Positions 11,721 through 22,683 of a stretch of DNA of 27,341 bases are shown piece by piece. Each line of letters opens with the position of its first letter. Positions within the stretch are counted from its first letter, which is position 1. This DNA comes from Saccoglossus kowalevskii (Eukaryota; Hemichordata; Enteropneusta; Harrimaniidae): assembly GCF_000003605.2 (NCBI RefSeq), contig NW_003147786.1:6079-33419 (forward strand), written 5' to 3'. The position numbers and the translations under genes were made by a program. The notes beneath the pieces were generated by a model. The model was given only the letters and a program-made list of their open reading frames with translations. It was not told the origin of the DNA and made no database searches.

Positions 11721-12359
11721 GTTACGTGTCGTATCCTGTACGACCTGGTTGTGAGTTGATTGCTGGAGGTGTTATTACTTGTCCCATCGTTTAGGCAGTC
11801 GCGAGTCGTTTCAGGTATATATATTTTGGTTACGGATCATATCCTGCCAAGTGCGGCTACCTCTACTTCACACAAGATGATGTCGTTTTAAGTGTCAGTG
11901 TCGACGTCCTATAATCTTTCCGAGATAGTGTTTACACTTTATATAATATAAGAATACTAGTATACGATACAGGAATGCAGACACCGTCACATCCAGTATA
12001 TGTATTAGAATACAGGAGTAGATGAGAGGACATTTCCATGGCAAGTTCAGTGTATAGACTTGCGGCTATGTTGTGCCGGACGGTTTGATCCGATGTGACA
12101 TGTTAGTGGCTTATAATGATAAGCTAAAACAGATTATTGGCATTGATAGTGAATGGTGAGATTGTCTGTATGAAACAGTTTAAGTGATGATGGATAAGGT
12201 GGTAATGTGAAAAGTCTAATTATCTTTAGTCAATTTAGATAAGCGTTGCATCCACGGGTTGTAAAAACTATAAATATTATCTTACAGTGATGGCAGCTGA
12301 AAAGTATTTGATACACGTGTAAAGCCGCTTAAGATCATTCTTTATTTTATCTTTCTTAG

Positions 12360-12470
12360 GTATCTATATCGGACTTAATTGAAGTCGCAAACAATTTGCG
12401 TGAAGACGTGGAAAAACTAATGGACTTGTTGCAAGCCAAGGCCGAAGAAGAACTGAAAACGAGGCAGTAG
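12360..12470 (+). CDS. neuropeptide precursor, coding exon 2 (associated peptide)
   Basis: Begins after CTTTCTTAG and continues the frame of the first coding exon for 36 residues to a TAG at 12468-12470, giving an 82-residue precursor. The segment (starting VSISDLIEVANNLREDVEKL) is rich in Glu, Leu and Lys, lacks cysteine, has no second dibasic amidation site and is strongly helix-forming. This is the usual character of the hormone-associated peptide that follows the active peptide in AKH-type and GnRH-type precursors. The exon plan (5'UTR exon; signal, hormone and start of associated peptide; rest of associated peptide) also fits those genes. The SIxDL start faintly recalls egg-laying-hormone-type peptides, but the C-terminal amidation signal such peptides require is missing. 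Confidence 0.75.
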   Translation, partial: VSISDLIEVANNLREDVEKLMDLLQAKAEEELKTRQ

Positions 12471-12541
12471 CAACCATGAATCTAGTTTAAGACAATCATT
12501 ATTTCACATGGAAAAGCTATATTTCTGTCTGTCAGTTAATT

Positions 12542-12547
12542 ATTAAA
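12542..12547 (+). terminator. candidate proximal poly(A) signal ATTAAA
   Basis: ATTAAA lies 72 bases after the neuropeptide stop codon. It would give a very short 3'UTR. The distal signal at 12821 is the canonical form, so alternative polyadenylation is possible. Confidence 0.35.
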
Positions 12548-12820
12548 GATATGTTCTGTGCATTGAAGCACATGGGACGCCCTATAGAAACTCAAATGAT
12601 AAACACCATATTTTGATCACAGTGTGTTTGCACATGCGTCGTCAACTATTACATCGCAATTTCAAATTGTGCACCTGCAACTTATTTGCATTTACATTAT
12701 TTTCTTAGTTTATTTTGCATTCACAAATATTCTTTATCCATGTTTGGGTAACATGTATCTCTGGCATTATAGTTGTTGCGCCACATACGGCGAACAATGT
12801 ATATCTATATGTAAAATACA

Positions 12821-12826
12821 AATAAA
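12821..12826 (+). terminator. poly(A) signal AATAAA of the neuropeptide gene
   Basis: A canonical AATAAA lies about 350 bases downstream of the stop. It is followed by CTATTGTACACTAGTGGTCG and then a T/G-rich stretch (TTCTTGTATTCTTGATTTATAG), as expected of a cleavage site with a downstream element. Confidence 0.5.
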
Positions 12827-13267
12827 GGAAATACCTATTGTACACTAGTGGTCGTTCTTGTATTCTTGATTTATAGTATATGTTGCGATGCGTGTGAAAT
12901 TTGTGTATGTGGCAGCAATATAAAAGGTATATACAGTTGACGGTGCGTCCAACTGTTAATACGTTTATTATTATATGAATTGTGAGAAGTTCGGAGAAAT
13001 TGAACGCCAGATACAAAGAAGATCAATGTTGAGTCGTTGTGCTGCAAACGAAACCGATGACGCTTTAAAAAAAACTTTCTTATTACAAATAATGGAAACC
13101 TGATATATTTCATCTGCGCCAAAGCTTTGAAATTGTATTTCTTACAATAATTCAGCAGTATTGTGTGCTTTCTAATACATCACTTTTATAACATAAAATT
13201 TGTTTCTTCCATATTTCATGCTATTTTGTAATTTTTTAATAACGTTGTATTATTGTTATCATTATTA

Positions 13268-13572
13268 GGTGACCGCCCCATGTTCGGAAATCCCTATGTT
13301 CTGAACTCTCCTTGTTCGTAATCCTTATGTTCCGAAATCCAATGTAAATGGTTTCTGTATTGAGTGTTCTGACACTCAAGACAGTGGGGAGGTATAGCGA
13401 ACGTTGCATATACATCTCATGTTACTATTGACAAACGTGTCTTCTTTGTACAATTGGGTCACGGTGTATTTTTTTTCGACATTTGTTATCAAATTGACGA
13501 GGTCATTAGAGGTCCGTAGGGACGAGCGCTACTGGGTCTTCATGATGGTCCCGGATGTGTCACAGTGTGATA
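13268..13572 (+). repeat. left arm of the long inverted repeat
   Basis: Outer end has about four degenerate 17-base subrepeats (CCATGTTCGGAAATCCCTAT theme, 13277-13343). The arm then runs to the near-perfect palindrome around TCACAGTGTGATA. The 87-residue plus frame at 13404-13667 overlaps it but matches nothing recognised. Confidence 0.75.
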
Positions 13573-13840
13573 ATCCCACGCGACAGACATTCACATACTA
13601 TCTATGTTTCAGATACGTTGTACTTCTATTTACTATAAATCCTACCAACGGAAACTCCGCATATTAGGTCTTTGTGACTTTGTGACTAATGTCTCAGATT
13701 TATACACAATATGCGTGTAGAAGGTAGAAGATGTAGAAACGATTGATTGAGTGCGGGAGTGGGTGACTATGACTGAGCATGTGAGTCTGTGATTGAGAAA
13801 GTAAGTATAAATGAGTGAGTGATTACACCCTCTGTACCAT

Positions 13841-14364
13841 TGGTGGACGGACGCTTCGGCCGCGGACGTTTCGGCCAAGGATTTCGATCAGGGCGGACGT
13901 TTCGGCCCGTGGCTCTTTTCTGTAAAATAAAGGGTCTTCATTATTTGAAATTCTGTAAATATTTACAGATATATTTAATACATAGTCTATTACGTGATAT
14001 GGGCATTTAGTTGTTTACAGAAATATTTAATACATAGTCTATTACGTGATGTCGGCATAAAGTTGTTTACAGAAATATTAAAACACACTAGTCGTCTATT
14101 TCGTGATTTCAGCGTACATTTGTTTAGTTTTTTTACAGAAATACTTAATACATATTCTATTACGTGATGTCGACATACATTTCTTATATGAATATTTAAT
14201 ACATATTCTATTACGTGATGTCGGCATACAGTTGTTTACAGAAATATTTTATACATAGTCACGCTGTGGCAAAGATCATCTTACCATTGAACTCTACTCA
14301 GGCCGAAACGTATGCCCTGGTCAAAACCCTTGGCCGAAACGTCCGCGGCCGAAATGTCCGGCAT
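13841..14364. mobile_element. MITE-like element with 65-bp TIRs and tandem core
   Basis: Left arm 13843-13907 and right arm 14301-14364 are reverse complements with a handful of mismatches. Shared blocks are TTCGGCCGCGGACGTTTCGG, CCAAGG, a TTT stretch, CAGGGC and ACGTTTCGGCC. Each arm contains the GGACGTTTCGGCC theme three times. The core is a 52-bp tandem array. GTACC occurs just outside both ends (13834-13838 and 14367-14371) and could be a target duplication. There is no room for a transposase, so it would be non-autonomous. Small TIR elements with internal satellite-like arrays are well known in bivalve genomes. It is nested inside the larger inverted-repeat element. Confidence 0.8.
13961..14262. 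repeat. 52-bp tandem array in the MITE core
   Basis: Units start at 13961, 14013 and 14065 (exact 52-base spacing: GTTTACAGAAATATTTAATA, then CATAGTCTATTACGTGATGT and CGGCATAAAGTT). Two or three more diverged copies, with a T-rich insertion near 14127, continue to about 14262. Confidence 0.85.
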
Positions 14365-14826
14365 TCGTACCAGTATAGTACTTATATCCGATGAGCGCAG
14401 CCTCAGACTAACAAACAACTGATGAGTCATGTGGGTCTGAGTGAGTTGCCTTTTTTATATATATACTAGATATGAAATTGGTTTTGCAAACAAACAAGAC
14501 AATGCACAAGTCGACGCGGCGTTTTTGCTGCGTTGTACTGACCAGATTCCTGGCTCACAATGGAAACATTAAAAAGCCTATACCGCCTTTTGTGTCATTT
14601 GTGCCACTGTTTTTGAGGCCGACACGGATACTATAACGCCATGACGACCGGTTTTATTTCCAATTCAAAGGCGAGGGTCCGACTGGGTTTGATGTCTTTG
14701 TTGGTGTTTTTATAATGCTTTCTATTCAACTTGTCAGGTGTTTATTTTAGCCCAATAGGATGACTGCCAAAAAAAGAAACCTGGCAAATAGAAAAGCTCG
14801 ATGAAAACATCACAAAGACATGAACC

Positions 14827-15589
14827 NNNNNNNNNNNNNNNNNNNNNNNNNNNNNNNNNNNNNNNNNNNNNNNNNNNNNNNNNNNNNNNNNNNNNNNNNN
14901 NNNNNNNNNNNNNNNNNNNNNNNNNNNNNNNNNNNNNNNNNNNNNNNNNNNNNNNNNNNNNNNNNNNNNNNNNNNNNNNNNNNNNNNNNNNNNNNNNNNN
15001 NNNNNNNNNNNNNNNNNNNNNNNNNNNNNNNNNNNNNNNNNNNNNNNNNNNNNNNNNNNNNNNNNNNNNNNNNNNNNNNNNNNNNNNNNNNNNNNNNNNN
15101 NNNNNNNNNNNNNNNNNNNNNNNNNNNNNNNNNNNNNNNNNNNNNNNNNNNNNNNNNNNNNNNNNNNNNNNNNNNNNNNNNNNNNNNNNNNNNNNNNNNN
15201 NNNNNNNNNNNNNNNNNNNNNNNNNNNNNNNNNNNNNNNNNNNNNNNNNNNNNNNNNNNNNNNNNNNNNNNNNNNNNNNNNNNNNNNNNNNNNNNNNNNN
15301 NNNNNNNNNNNNNNNNNNNNNNNNNNNNNNNNNNNNNNNNNNNNNNNNNNNNNNNNNNNNNNNNNNNNNNNNNNNNNNNNNNNNNNNNNNNNNNNNNNNN
15401 NNNNNNNNNNNNNNNNNNNNNNNNNNNNNNNNNNNNNNNNNNNNNNNNNNNNNNNNNNNNNNNNNNNNNNNNNNNNNNNNNNNNNNNNNNNNNNNNNNNN
15501 NNNNNNNNNNNNNNNNNNNNNNNNNNNNNNNNNNNNNNNNNNNNNNNNNNNNNNNNNNNNNNNNNNNNNNNNNNNNNNNNNNNNNNNNN
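14827..15589. other. assembly gap (763 N)
   Basis: Unknown bases. The two long apparent reading frames across it are artefacts of N translation. The gap lies inside the 3.7-kb inverted-repeat element, where any transposase would be expected. Confidence 1.
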
Positions 15590-15846
15590 AAAAATTTGAT
15601 GTTATATTAACTATGATTCTGCTGGTTTTACATGTTCATTTCGTATGCTGAAAAAATCAAAGAGGTGTGGAGAACTGTCTTCTTGACCACAATTTCCAAG
15701 TAAGTAGACGGTTCGGCAATTGATGATGATGTAACCTGAAAGCGCAAGCGGACGAAACTGGTGTTTGCCGCTAACTATGTTCTGCGTTTTATACTTTCAC
15801 TCCTATTTTTACAGAGCGACAGTTTGACATGATTCCGCAGCATCCC

Positions 15847-16029
15847 TCATAATTCCTCAAATATAACCAGTGCCGCTTCCTCAATACCAATCTCCCTCAA
15901 AACCCCTGTTGCATGTTTATCTGAGAATACAATAGCCGTTTCAGATTGTGGTCCAGTAATTAATAAATGATTGCGGCCAGGACTGTATTTAAATCGGTCT
16001 TTAATAGTAAAAAAATACATATAAAACAT
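15847..16029 (-). pseudogene. unrecognised 60-residue coding-like fragment
   Basis: Minus-strand frame ending in a stop, with protein-like composition from residue 10 onward (KDRFKYSPGRNHLLITGPQS, then ETAIVFSDKHATGVLREIGI). The first ten residues are AT-rich and resemble the tail of an intron (TTTTTTTACTATTAAAG before ACCGATTT), so this may be a terminal exon or a remnant cut from a longer protein. No family is recognised. It lies between the gap and the right arm of the inverted-repeat element and could be what is left of that element's protein. It may also be chance. Confidence 0.25.
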
Positions 16030-16659
16030 AATACGTAGTAAGCGTTTTGTTAGGATAAAACGGTTGGATACAATTAGTATTGTTTAAGCCGTGCTGATTT
16101 GATTACAATGGCGCGCCAAAAAAAAGTGGACAAGAATGAAAACTGATATTTATCATGAAATCTAACTTAACATTAACTTAACATACAAAGCATGGTTAAT
16201 AACAAAAATTTTCCATTTGTTACAATTTATTTTACCCTAGAAGACTTGGTGGCAAGCAAGTTGGTTCGGCTGCGCCTATTTTTTTATTGTTCGGGCTCAC
16301 TAATTTTTACTGTTTTCTAGAATCGCATCCTCGTTTTCGTGTGTGGAATCCTCGAGATCTCGAGATTTCTGTATCAGCTGTGGAGAAAATCTGGAAATCT
16401 ATGTATCAAGGTCAACTAGTAAAAAAAACTTTGATTTTCTATTACTATTTCTCAATCAGCTAACGAAAAATCGATAAATTTGTTTGGAAAAATTTCTACA
16501 TGAAAAAAAAAGTTTTATTTCGGGAATTTTTAGTTACAATGAAGTATGAAGAGTTTTCGTTGGGAGCCTATTGCCTATTGCTTAACTGTGTAAATAGAAG
16601 TACATGTACAACGTATCCGAAACATAGGTGTATTGTGTGAATGTCAATGTACGTGGGAA

Positions 16660-16946
16660 TATCACACTGTGATACATCTGGGACCATCCGGAAATCCCCG
16701 TAGCGCTCATCCCCACTGACCTCTAATGCCAATTTGATAACAAATCGTGCAATGCGGTCACCAAATGGCGCTTATTCACGAGAAATTTGCAACGTTCGCT
16801 ATACTTCCCCGCTGTTTCGGGTGCCGGAACACTCAATACAGGAACAATTTATATTGTATTTCGGAACAGAGGGATTTTGGAACATAGAGATTTCGGAACA
16901 TAGGGATTTCGGAATATAGGGATTTCGGAAGATAGGGCTTGAATCC
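16660..16946 (-). repeat. right arm of the long inverted repeat
   Basis: Reverse-complement partner of 13268-13572. Its inner end is the perfect palindrome TATCACACTGTGATA (16660-16674). Its outer end is about five copies of ATTTCGGAACATAGGG (16859-16937). The 167-residue minus frame at 16799-17302 starts outside and runs through the subrepeats, and is not supported as a gene. Confidence 0.75.
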
Positions 16947-17884
16947 ATTATTATTGCTATGCTATGCAACTTAACTTGTATTGTCCTTTGTGTCTGTAAT
17001 ATTTTTATCGTTCCAGCTTCAAAGTCATCATTGAGATTTGTTTGGATGAATGACATGTTACGACACCCGTTGCCGAACGCCGTTTCCAACAGAAAACGAA
17101 GTAAAGTAGAATTTCCTTCACGAAATACTAATAACTGGGTACGGCACCAAACAATTAAAATGCGAATAACATAACACGGCAGACCCCAGTCAACCAACTT
17201 CCCAAACAAGGGCCAATATATTCGTTTTGAGACAATATTGGAATTAATTTTATGGGAGTAATGTACCTTCGTCAAGTGGACTGAGGGTAAAGACCTTCCC
17301 AATCGGTGTTATTAACAAAATACCACAATATCATCTTCCATTTATTTATTTGAAAAAAAAGTGAATCGTGTTGGTATTTATAACAGTAACGGGGCATAAC
17401 AAAACCTTCTTCACCATGAGGACGTGAACAACGACAACTAGGGGAAATGATAAATACTAAAACGTATTGACATCCTGAAAATACTGCATTTAGTACTGAA
17501 TTGTGACACGTGATATATTAATGGGAATGAAATGGACGACAATATTCAGTGGGCTTATTATTCACTCGTCCGTTACAGTGTAACATTAGCCATGACACGC
17601 CGAGTTGTAGGACAAACAGAACATTATTTATTGTAAAGTGTGAAAATAATGAGTTTACTCCCGACTTGTTCTCGGCATCCACAAGTATAACCATGACACA
17701 GAGTCACACACAGTTGAGGCCATGGCAAGAACAATGGTCATAGTCCTATTGACAGTTTTGTAAACATGCATTATATATAGTTTATCACTTCAACTCTGTA
17801 GACTATGACCTAAACAACGATTGTTCTGTTACGACAAGTTCAGCACAGTATAGTAAATCACGACGAGTCATAATTGCAGCCAGC

Positions 17885-17975
17885 ACAAGCAGTGCGTTTG
17901 TGTGATGGTATCAAGGTAATACGCACGCGCCTTGCTGTCTGCCCTACATTCGTTCCGGGTGCCCGGGAAGTTTTA
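17885..17975 (+). repeat. possible tRNA-derived SINE head
   Basis: TGATGGTATCAAGGTAATAC followed by GCACGCGCCTTGCTGTCTGC and CATTCGTTCCGGG has the order and spacing of a tRNA-like A box, anticodon region and B box, as found in many invertebrate tRNA-derived SINEs. The A and B boxes are both imperfect and no clear tail was identified, so it would be an old, degenerate copy. Confidence 0.35.
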
Positions 17976-20900
17976 CAACCCTGATAGCAGTGCCGGATAA
18001 GATAATAATATAGTCGCCTCAGCCTAGGTTTTATCACTCGCGAGAGCTGTGTATTATTGGTGTAACTGTTTTCAATAAACACTTTCAGGTTATAAAGTTC
18101 AGCTGCAACGTTTTGGCTTCAACGGTTCTGATATATTCTTTTCTTTCTTTCTGTAACAAATTTAAATAATATATGCCATTCCAAATTACATCGTTTTGCA
18201 AAAATCTGTTTTTCACCGTTGCACGATATTGAAATAAAATATTTCATTTTCATAAAAAGATAAATTTGTTCTAGAACATGATTTGTCTACCACTTTTAAT
18301 TCGCATGTAACCTCCTACAAACATGACACATTTAAAACTATACCTGTTTTGTAAACAAAACAATTACACGACCTATACAATAATGAACAGTTAACTGAAG
18401 GCAACGACACATTCCACATTCCCTCTATCCCGGTCTGAAAACGGTCATAGTATTAGGTGTGAATTGGCCTCCTTCCTTGGCAAAGGCGTGTTGCGAGTAT
18501 GGGCAAAGCTGTGTCATACAATCAATACACAGTCGGTTACTATTTTTAACATCGTCGGTTCTATGTGTGTTTTTTTTTACAACTTAGTTGTTTATTGAAG
18601 AATTCGAGCTTTTCACATAATCTTTTGATCTAGATATATGTGTAAGATCATATTTTAGTAGTTCTTTAATTCATCTATTTTACCAGCAGCGACACATTTT
18701 TGCAACAAATTTTCTTACCTATACCCAGAAATTTTTCGTGTTTGATTTTTGGAGTGATTGGAATGAACTCTATTTTATTTTCCTTTCTTCTCGGCGCGAA
18801 ACCAATATTTTTCTTCTATATTGACATTTTATGATAGAAACGTATCATTAAAAATTGGTGGGCTGATTTGTTATTTGTCACACCGAATTTTATTAATGTT
18901 AAATTGGGCGATTTTTACGGATGCTCTTTTCGATCGTAAATGCAAATGGCAACGTTTTGAAATGATAATGTGTGCTATTCAGTGCTAACAAATCATTTAT
19001 ATACAAAAATTTAAGCATTGTTTTATACTTTTGCATCCAATAAAGTTGTTGTATAGTTTACTTGCATTTTTATGGACCCCAAGAATCAGAAATATCACAT
19101 TTTTTTTCGATCGACCACGTTAACATGAACGAAGACATTTTGACGTGTTTAGTGATGTCATCATGTTGATACACGCCATTTTTCCCTATTAAAACTAGAA
19201 GATGAACATAATTCCCGATATTAATCTTAACATGACAGGAACTGGATGTTTATGAGTTGGTAGGCTGGTTTTGATGCGTATCATTAATTTCTTAATAGAC
19301 CAAATGTTTTTATTTAAATTGTATTGCATCTGCGGTAAATGCCGGACAAATGAGTTCCGAATAGTGTAAATCTTGATTTGAATATGCTAGCATTTTCAGA
19401 CTACTTTTCCATATTCAGTATTTGAAATGTGTCGAACTGTCAAGTTTCGAATAAATTATACAATAGTTTAACATTAATTTATATCATATATGCCAACTTT
19501 AGCTGGCCTAATAGCGGCGGGTTCAACTTAAACCATATTCACCCACTTAATAACCTCACCGTGGTATTCCATCATAGTAAATTACAGCCAATCGTGTTTC
19601 GAACAGCGCATACACTTTATTCAAGATTCCAGAATTCAAAGCTCCTTTGAGTTTCTGCGTTGGTATTCTAAGTACGTTTATTAAAGACGCAATCACACAG
19701 TTGTTTTGGGCACTTAGTTATTGGCAAACATATCTAATGAAAAGTATTATTCTCTCGACTTATTTTGAATATGAAATTTATATTAAGGAATATACTAGTA
19801 TGCGCCAATCATCAGTCATCCAATGATGGATCCTTGTGTATTGACTTTGAATACGCCAGACAGCAAAATCTAACCTATCACGATCCTCGCTAAGACGGGC
19901 ATGTTGCCATTGAATTTCTTGAAAAGTTGCTTGAAGTGGGAGTTTTCCCGCCTTTTGAATTTTGCTTCTGCATCTCGTTACTCAACGAAACCACTCTAGC
20001 TCCTTATACCCAACTTAGCATACACCAGTTAATTAAATGTCGGACAATTGATATACAACAATTCAGAATTAACAATGTAACAATAATGGATAAAACTACG
20101 TAAACGGTACATCGATAAATTACACACAACGGGTAAATGAGCCTGACTATATAGAATACGATTGAACGTCAGTTATCACGGCGAAACAGCCAAATAAATA
20201 CAACTGCCAAATGAAACAAGTTATTTGCCACCGAATATTCGAGAACTTGAATATACCATATTGTATATATATTCATATAATAATATATTTAGTTGTAGGA
20301 AAACGGTTTTAGGTTTGGCTGTCAGATACCACGGATTAAAGAACAAAATGGCATGTCTCCAACGTCAGAGATTTCTAAGTAACCAGGTAATGTCCGTGTG
20401 ACTGAGATACATAATAATTCTTGCTCGGCAACGATAATTCTGTGGACCAATTTTCGTCAGTTAAACACATACAAGTTGAAGTTGCCGGTTATAGATAGAA
20501 CTCTCAGGCTGTTGTTCTTATTTTGATTTTCATGGTCGGCTGTTTTGTTGTAGTTGTTGGTAATTAATAAAAGCTAAGTTGTCACAAAATATATATTTTA
20601 CGATTTGTAGTACTTCTCAGATAGAACCTATGTTGAGAATGACAACGCGACTTATGGATCAGAGATTGGGACGTCAATAGTGATTGCGCCCTCAAACGTA
20701 TTTTCTGCAAATCATAACACTAACACAATTAACTATTCTTCATTTTGGTTTGAACGCGAAGCAGCTCTGTTCTTATCAGCGATTATTTCCACACTAGGAG
20801 AGTAACTGGTGCATTCTCCATATTAAATTAAAGTGTATCAATTCAAAAATACTATGGAAATATTAATCAGTGTAACTCTTTGACAGTACCGTATTGGCGT

Positions 20901-21163
20901 TTTCTGGCATTCTAAATCTTGCCGTTGCGAATTCCAAGGTGGAATTTCCATTTTCGTCAAGAATACCACAATAATAAGTGGGGATATTCTGTGGATACAA
21001 ATTAGGTTAAATTATAGTTACGTCATCAGCACTATGCCAGTATGAACTGTTTACTTGTCACCGGAGGAATCCAAATATGCAAATGATATATTCCAGGTGT
21101 ATGGTGCGCTATTAGAGCCAGAATTGAAAAACACCAACAAATAAAACAATAAATGAAATAGAT

Positions 21164-21344
<181 letters not shown>

Positions 21345-22457
21345 ATAGAATTGATAAATAAATATAGAATACGTAGATAAATATTATAATAAAACCGTAA
21401 AAGAATAAATAGAAACGTAAAACAATAATTAAAAGAAAAAAAAAAAGAATAAAAATTGTTTGCTCCCGCAATCGGACAACCAGTAACATTTATGTGTATG
21501 GTCACAAATAAAAAGTAATATGAAATAACAATTCCACTTCTCAATCAACATCAAATTATTTTGTTTACAGATGACAAGATGCAATAGATTTACTCCGGTT
21601 TGTAACAGGGACACAAGCAATTATGCACAATAGACAATCTGGATGGAAATTAATTCAAGTACAGAAACATCACCAATACTTGTAATGCCACTTTACTTAT
21701 GCCATCAACACATTTTGTATATGAAGACTTTAAGGATAACATATTTGAATATGTTCCACTAGGATTGGGACATTTTTGTATGGCTTAATACATTAAGTTG
21801 GTGCTTCAGGGGATGCTCGGCAACAAGTGGATTGGCCGATGGTACGGGTTGATTCTAACAATAATTGATATACGTGCTTTTTTACTCCCAAATCCTTGAA
21901 AAATCTATAAATAATCGGTATAAACCAGCAACCCTTTCAGTGGGAGTATACTGTAGAATAGGTTTTTTTGTTTTCTCCATGAAATAGTATATAAAATAAA
22001 TCTGACTATTGTTGTTGTAAACAGTTTATTACACAGACAGCAGTCTAATAAAGAAGCAAAGTGAAACAACAGTTGTAAACCTGCTTTCAGGAATCTTTCA
22101 CACATGACTATGCCATGAAATATTCATTCAAATCTGGCAGATATTTATTACATTTTTGCTCATGTTTTCATACCAAGTCATGGATGTAATTCATATGGCA
22201 AATACATACACTCCTAGGTAGTTTGTATTTCAAGTAACTATTCTACTAGTCACTATTTTTGTTTCAGAAAACATTCTTTTTGTGAATTCATTCATGAATA
22301 TTTTGTTTACTAGGTTCTGACTCAACCTGGAAATATTGACAAATTTGTATTGACACATTCTTTGTTGTCCTTTCTTGGAGTGCATTACTATAGCATAGAT
22401 TATAGACAGATAATCAGATTTACATACATGCAATTGTATTTTAATACCAGTTGGAGA

Positions 22458-22467
22458 GCGCCCTCTA
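22458..22467 (+). promoter_or_regulatory. GCGCCCTCTA motif, copy 1 (CTCF-core-like)
   Basis: GCGCCCTCTATGG resembles the reverse form of the bilaterian CTCF core (GCGCCCCCTAGTGG). The same 10-mer recurs at 22977. The two copies bracket the SGNH-hydrolase fragment, so they may instead mark the ends of an inserted repeat. Confidence 0.35.
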
Positions 22468-22683
22468 TGGCTGGTGCATTCTTGTTTAATTGTGGCTTAG
22501 AGGGGGGCAGCAACATTGATCCACCTCTTTTGAATTACACCGTCGACTTGCCGGCTTGCAGTTTGTTTCTTCTACAATTTTAGTCGTATTATCGACATTG
22601 TTAAGGCAAGTTCTGGTTTACCTGGGGTTATCGTTCCGCCGTTGAGGTTTCAGGCACTCTTTCACACGTCTGTTTAAGTCATC

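Larger units (their letters stand above)
5238..12359 (+). other. intron 2 of the neuropeptide gene (7,122 bp)
   Basis: Bounded by TAT|GTGAGT and a clean polypyrimidine tract plus TTAG at 12340-12359. Splicing joins codons in phase 0. The intron is AT-rich and carries an (AT)n tract, several degenerate short tandem repeats, a perfect palindrome at 9130-9148 and the 27-bp minisatellite. The reading frames inside it (for example the 67-residue minus frame at 9807-10010) have no recognisable domain. No nested gene was found. Confidence 0.75.
13268..16946. mobile_element. 3.7-kb candidate element with ~290-bp terminal inverted repeats
   Basis: The sequence at 13268-13572 recurs as its reverse complement at 16660-16946. 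Matching blocks in order from the outer end are GAAATCCCTATGTTC, TATTGAGTGTTC, TATAGCGAACGTTGCA, TTGTTATCAAATTG, CATTAGAGGTC, GAGCGCTAC, GATGGTCCC and TCACAGTGTGATA. The ends start GG and finish CC, and both are flanked by ATTATTA (13261-13267 and 16947-16953), a possible 7-bp target duplication. The outermost part of each arm is a small tandem of a 16-17-base unit (theme ATTTCGGAACATAGGG). Long inverted repeats with terminal subrepeats recall foldback-type or Mutator-like elements, but no transposase is visible; 763 bases inside are unknown. The superfamily is not assigned, and the flanking duplication is AT-only, so it is weak evidence by itself. Confidence 0.6.

Noticed and set aside
12360-12470. 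Egg-laying-hormone-type peptide
   Set aside because: Only a faint SIxDL resemblance; there is no preceding dibasic site at its start and no C-terminal Gly-Lys-Arg amidation signal.
13819-14010. Arg/Gly-rich frame DGRFGRGRFGQGFRSGRTF resembling an RGG protein
   Set aside because: It is the left TIR of the MITE and its subrepeats read in frame; it runs into the tandem core.
14801-15610. Long plus-strand frames across the gap
   Set aside because: Created by translating N; no real sequence.
16799-17302. 167-residue minus frame
   Set aside because: It runs through the inverted-repeat subrepeats, with no domain or splice support; the length is explained by the 16-bp repeat and chance.
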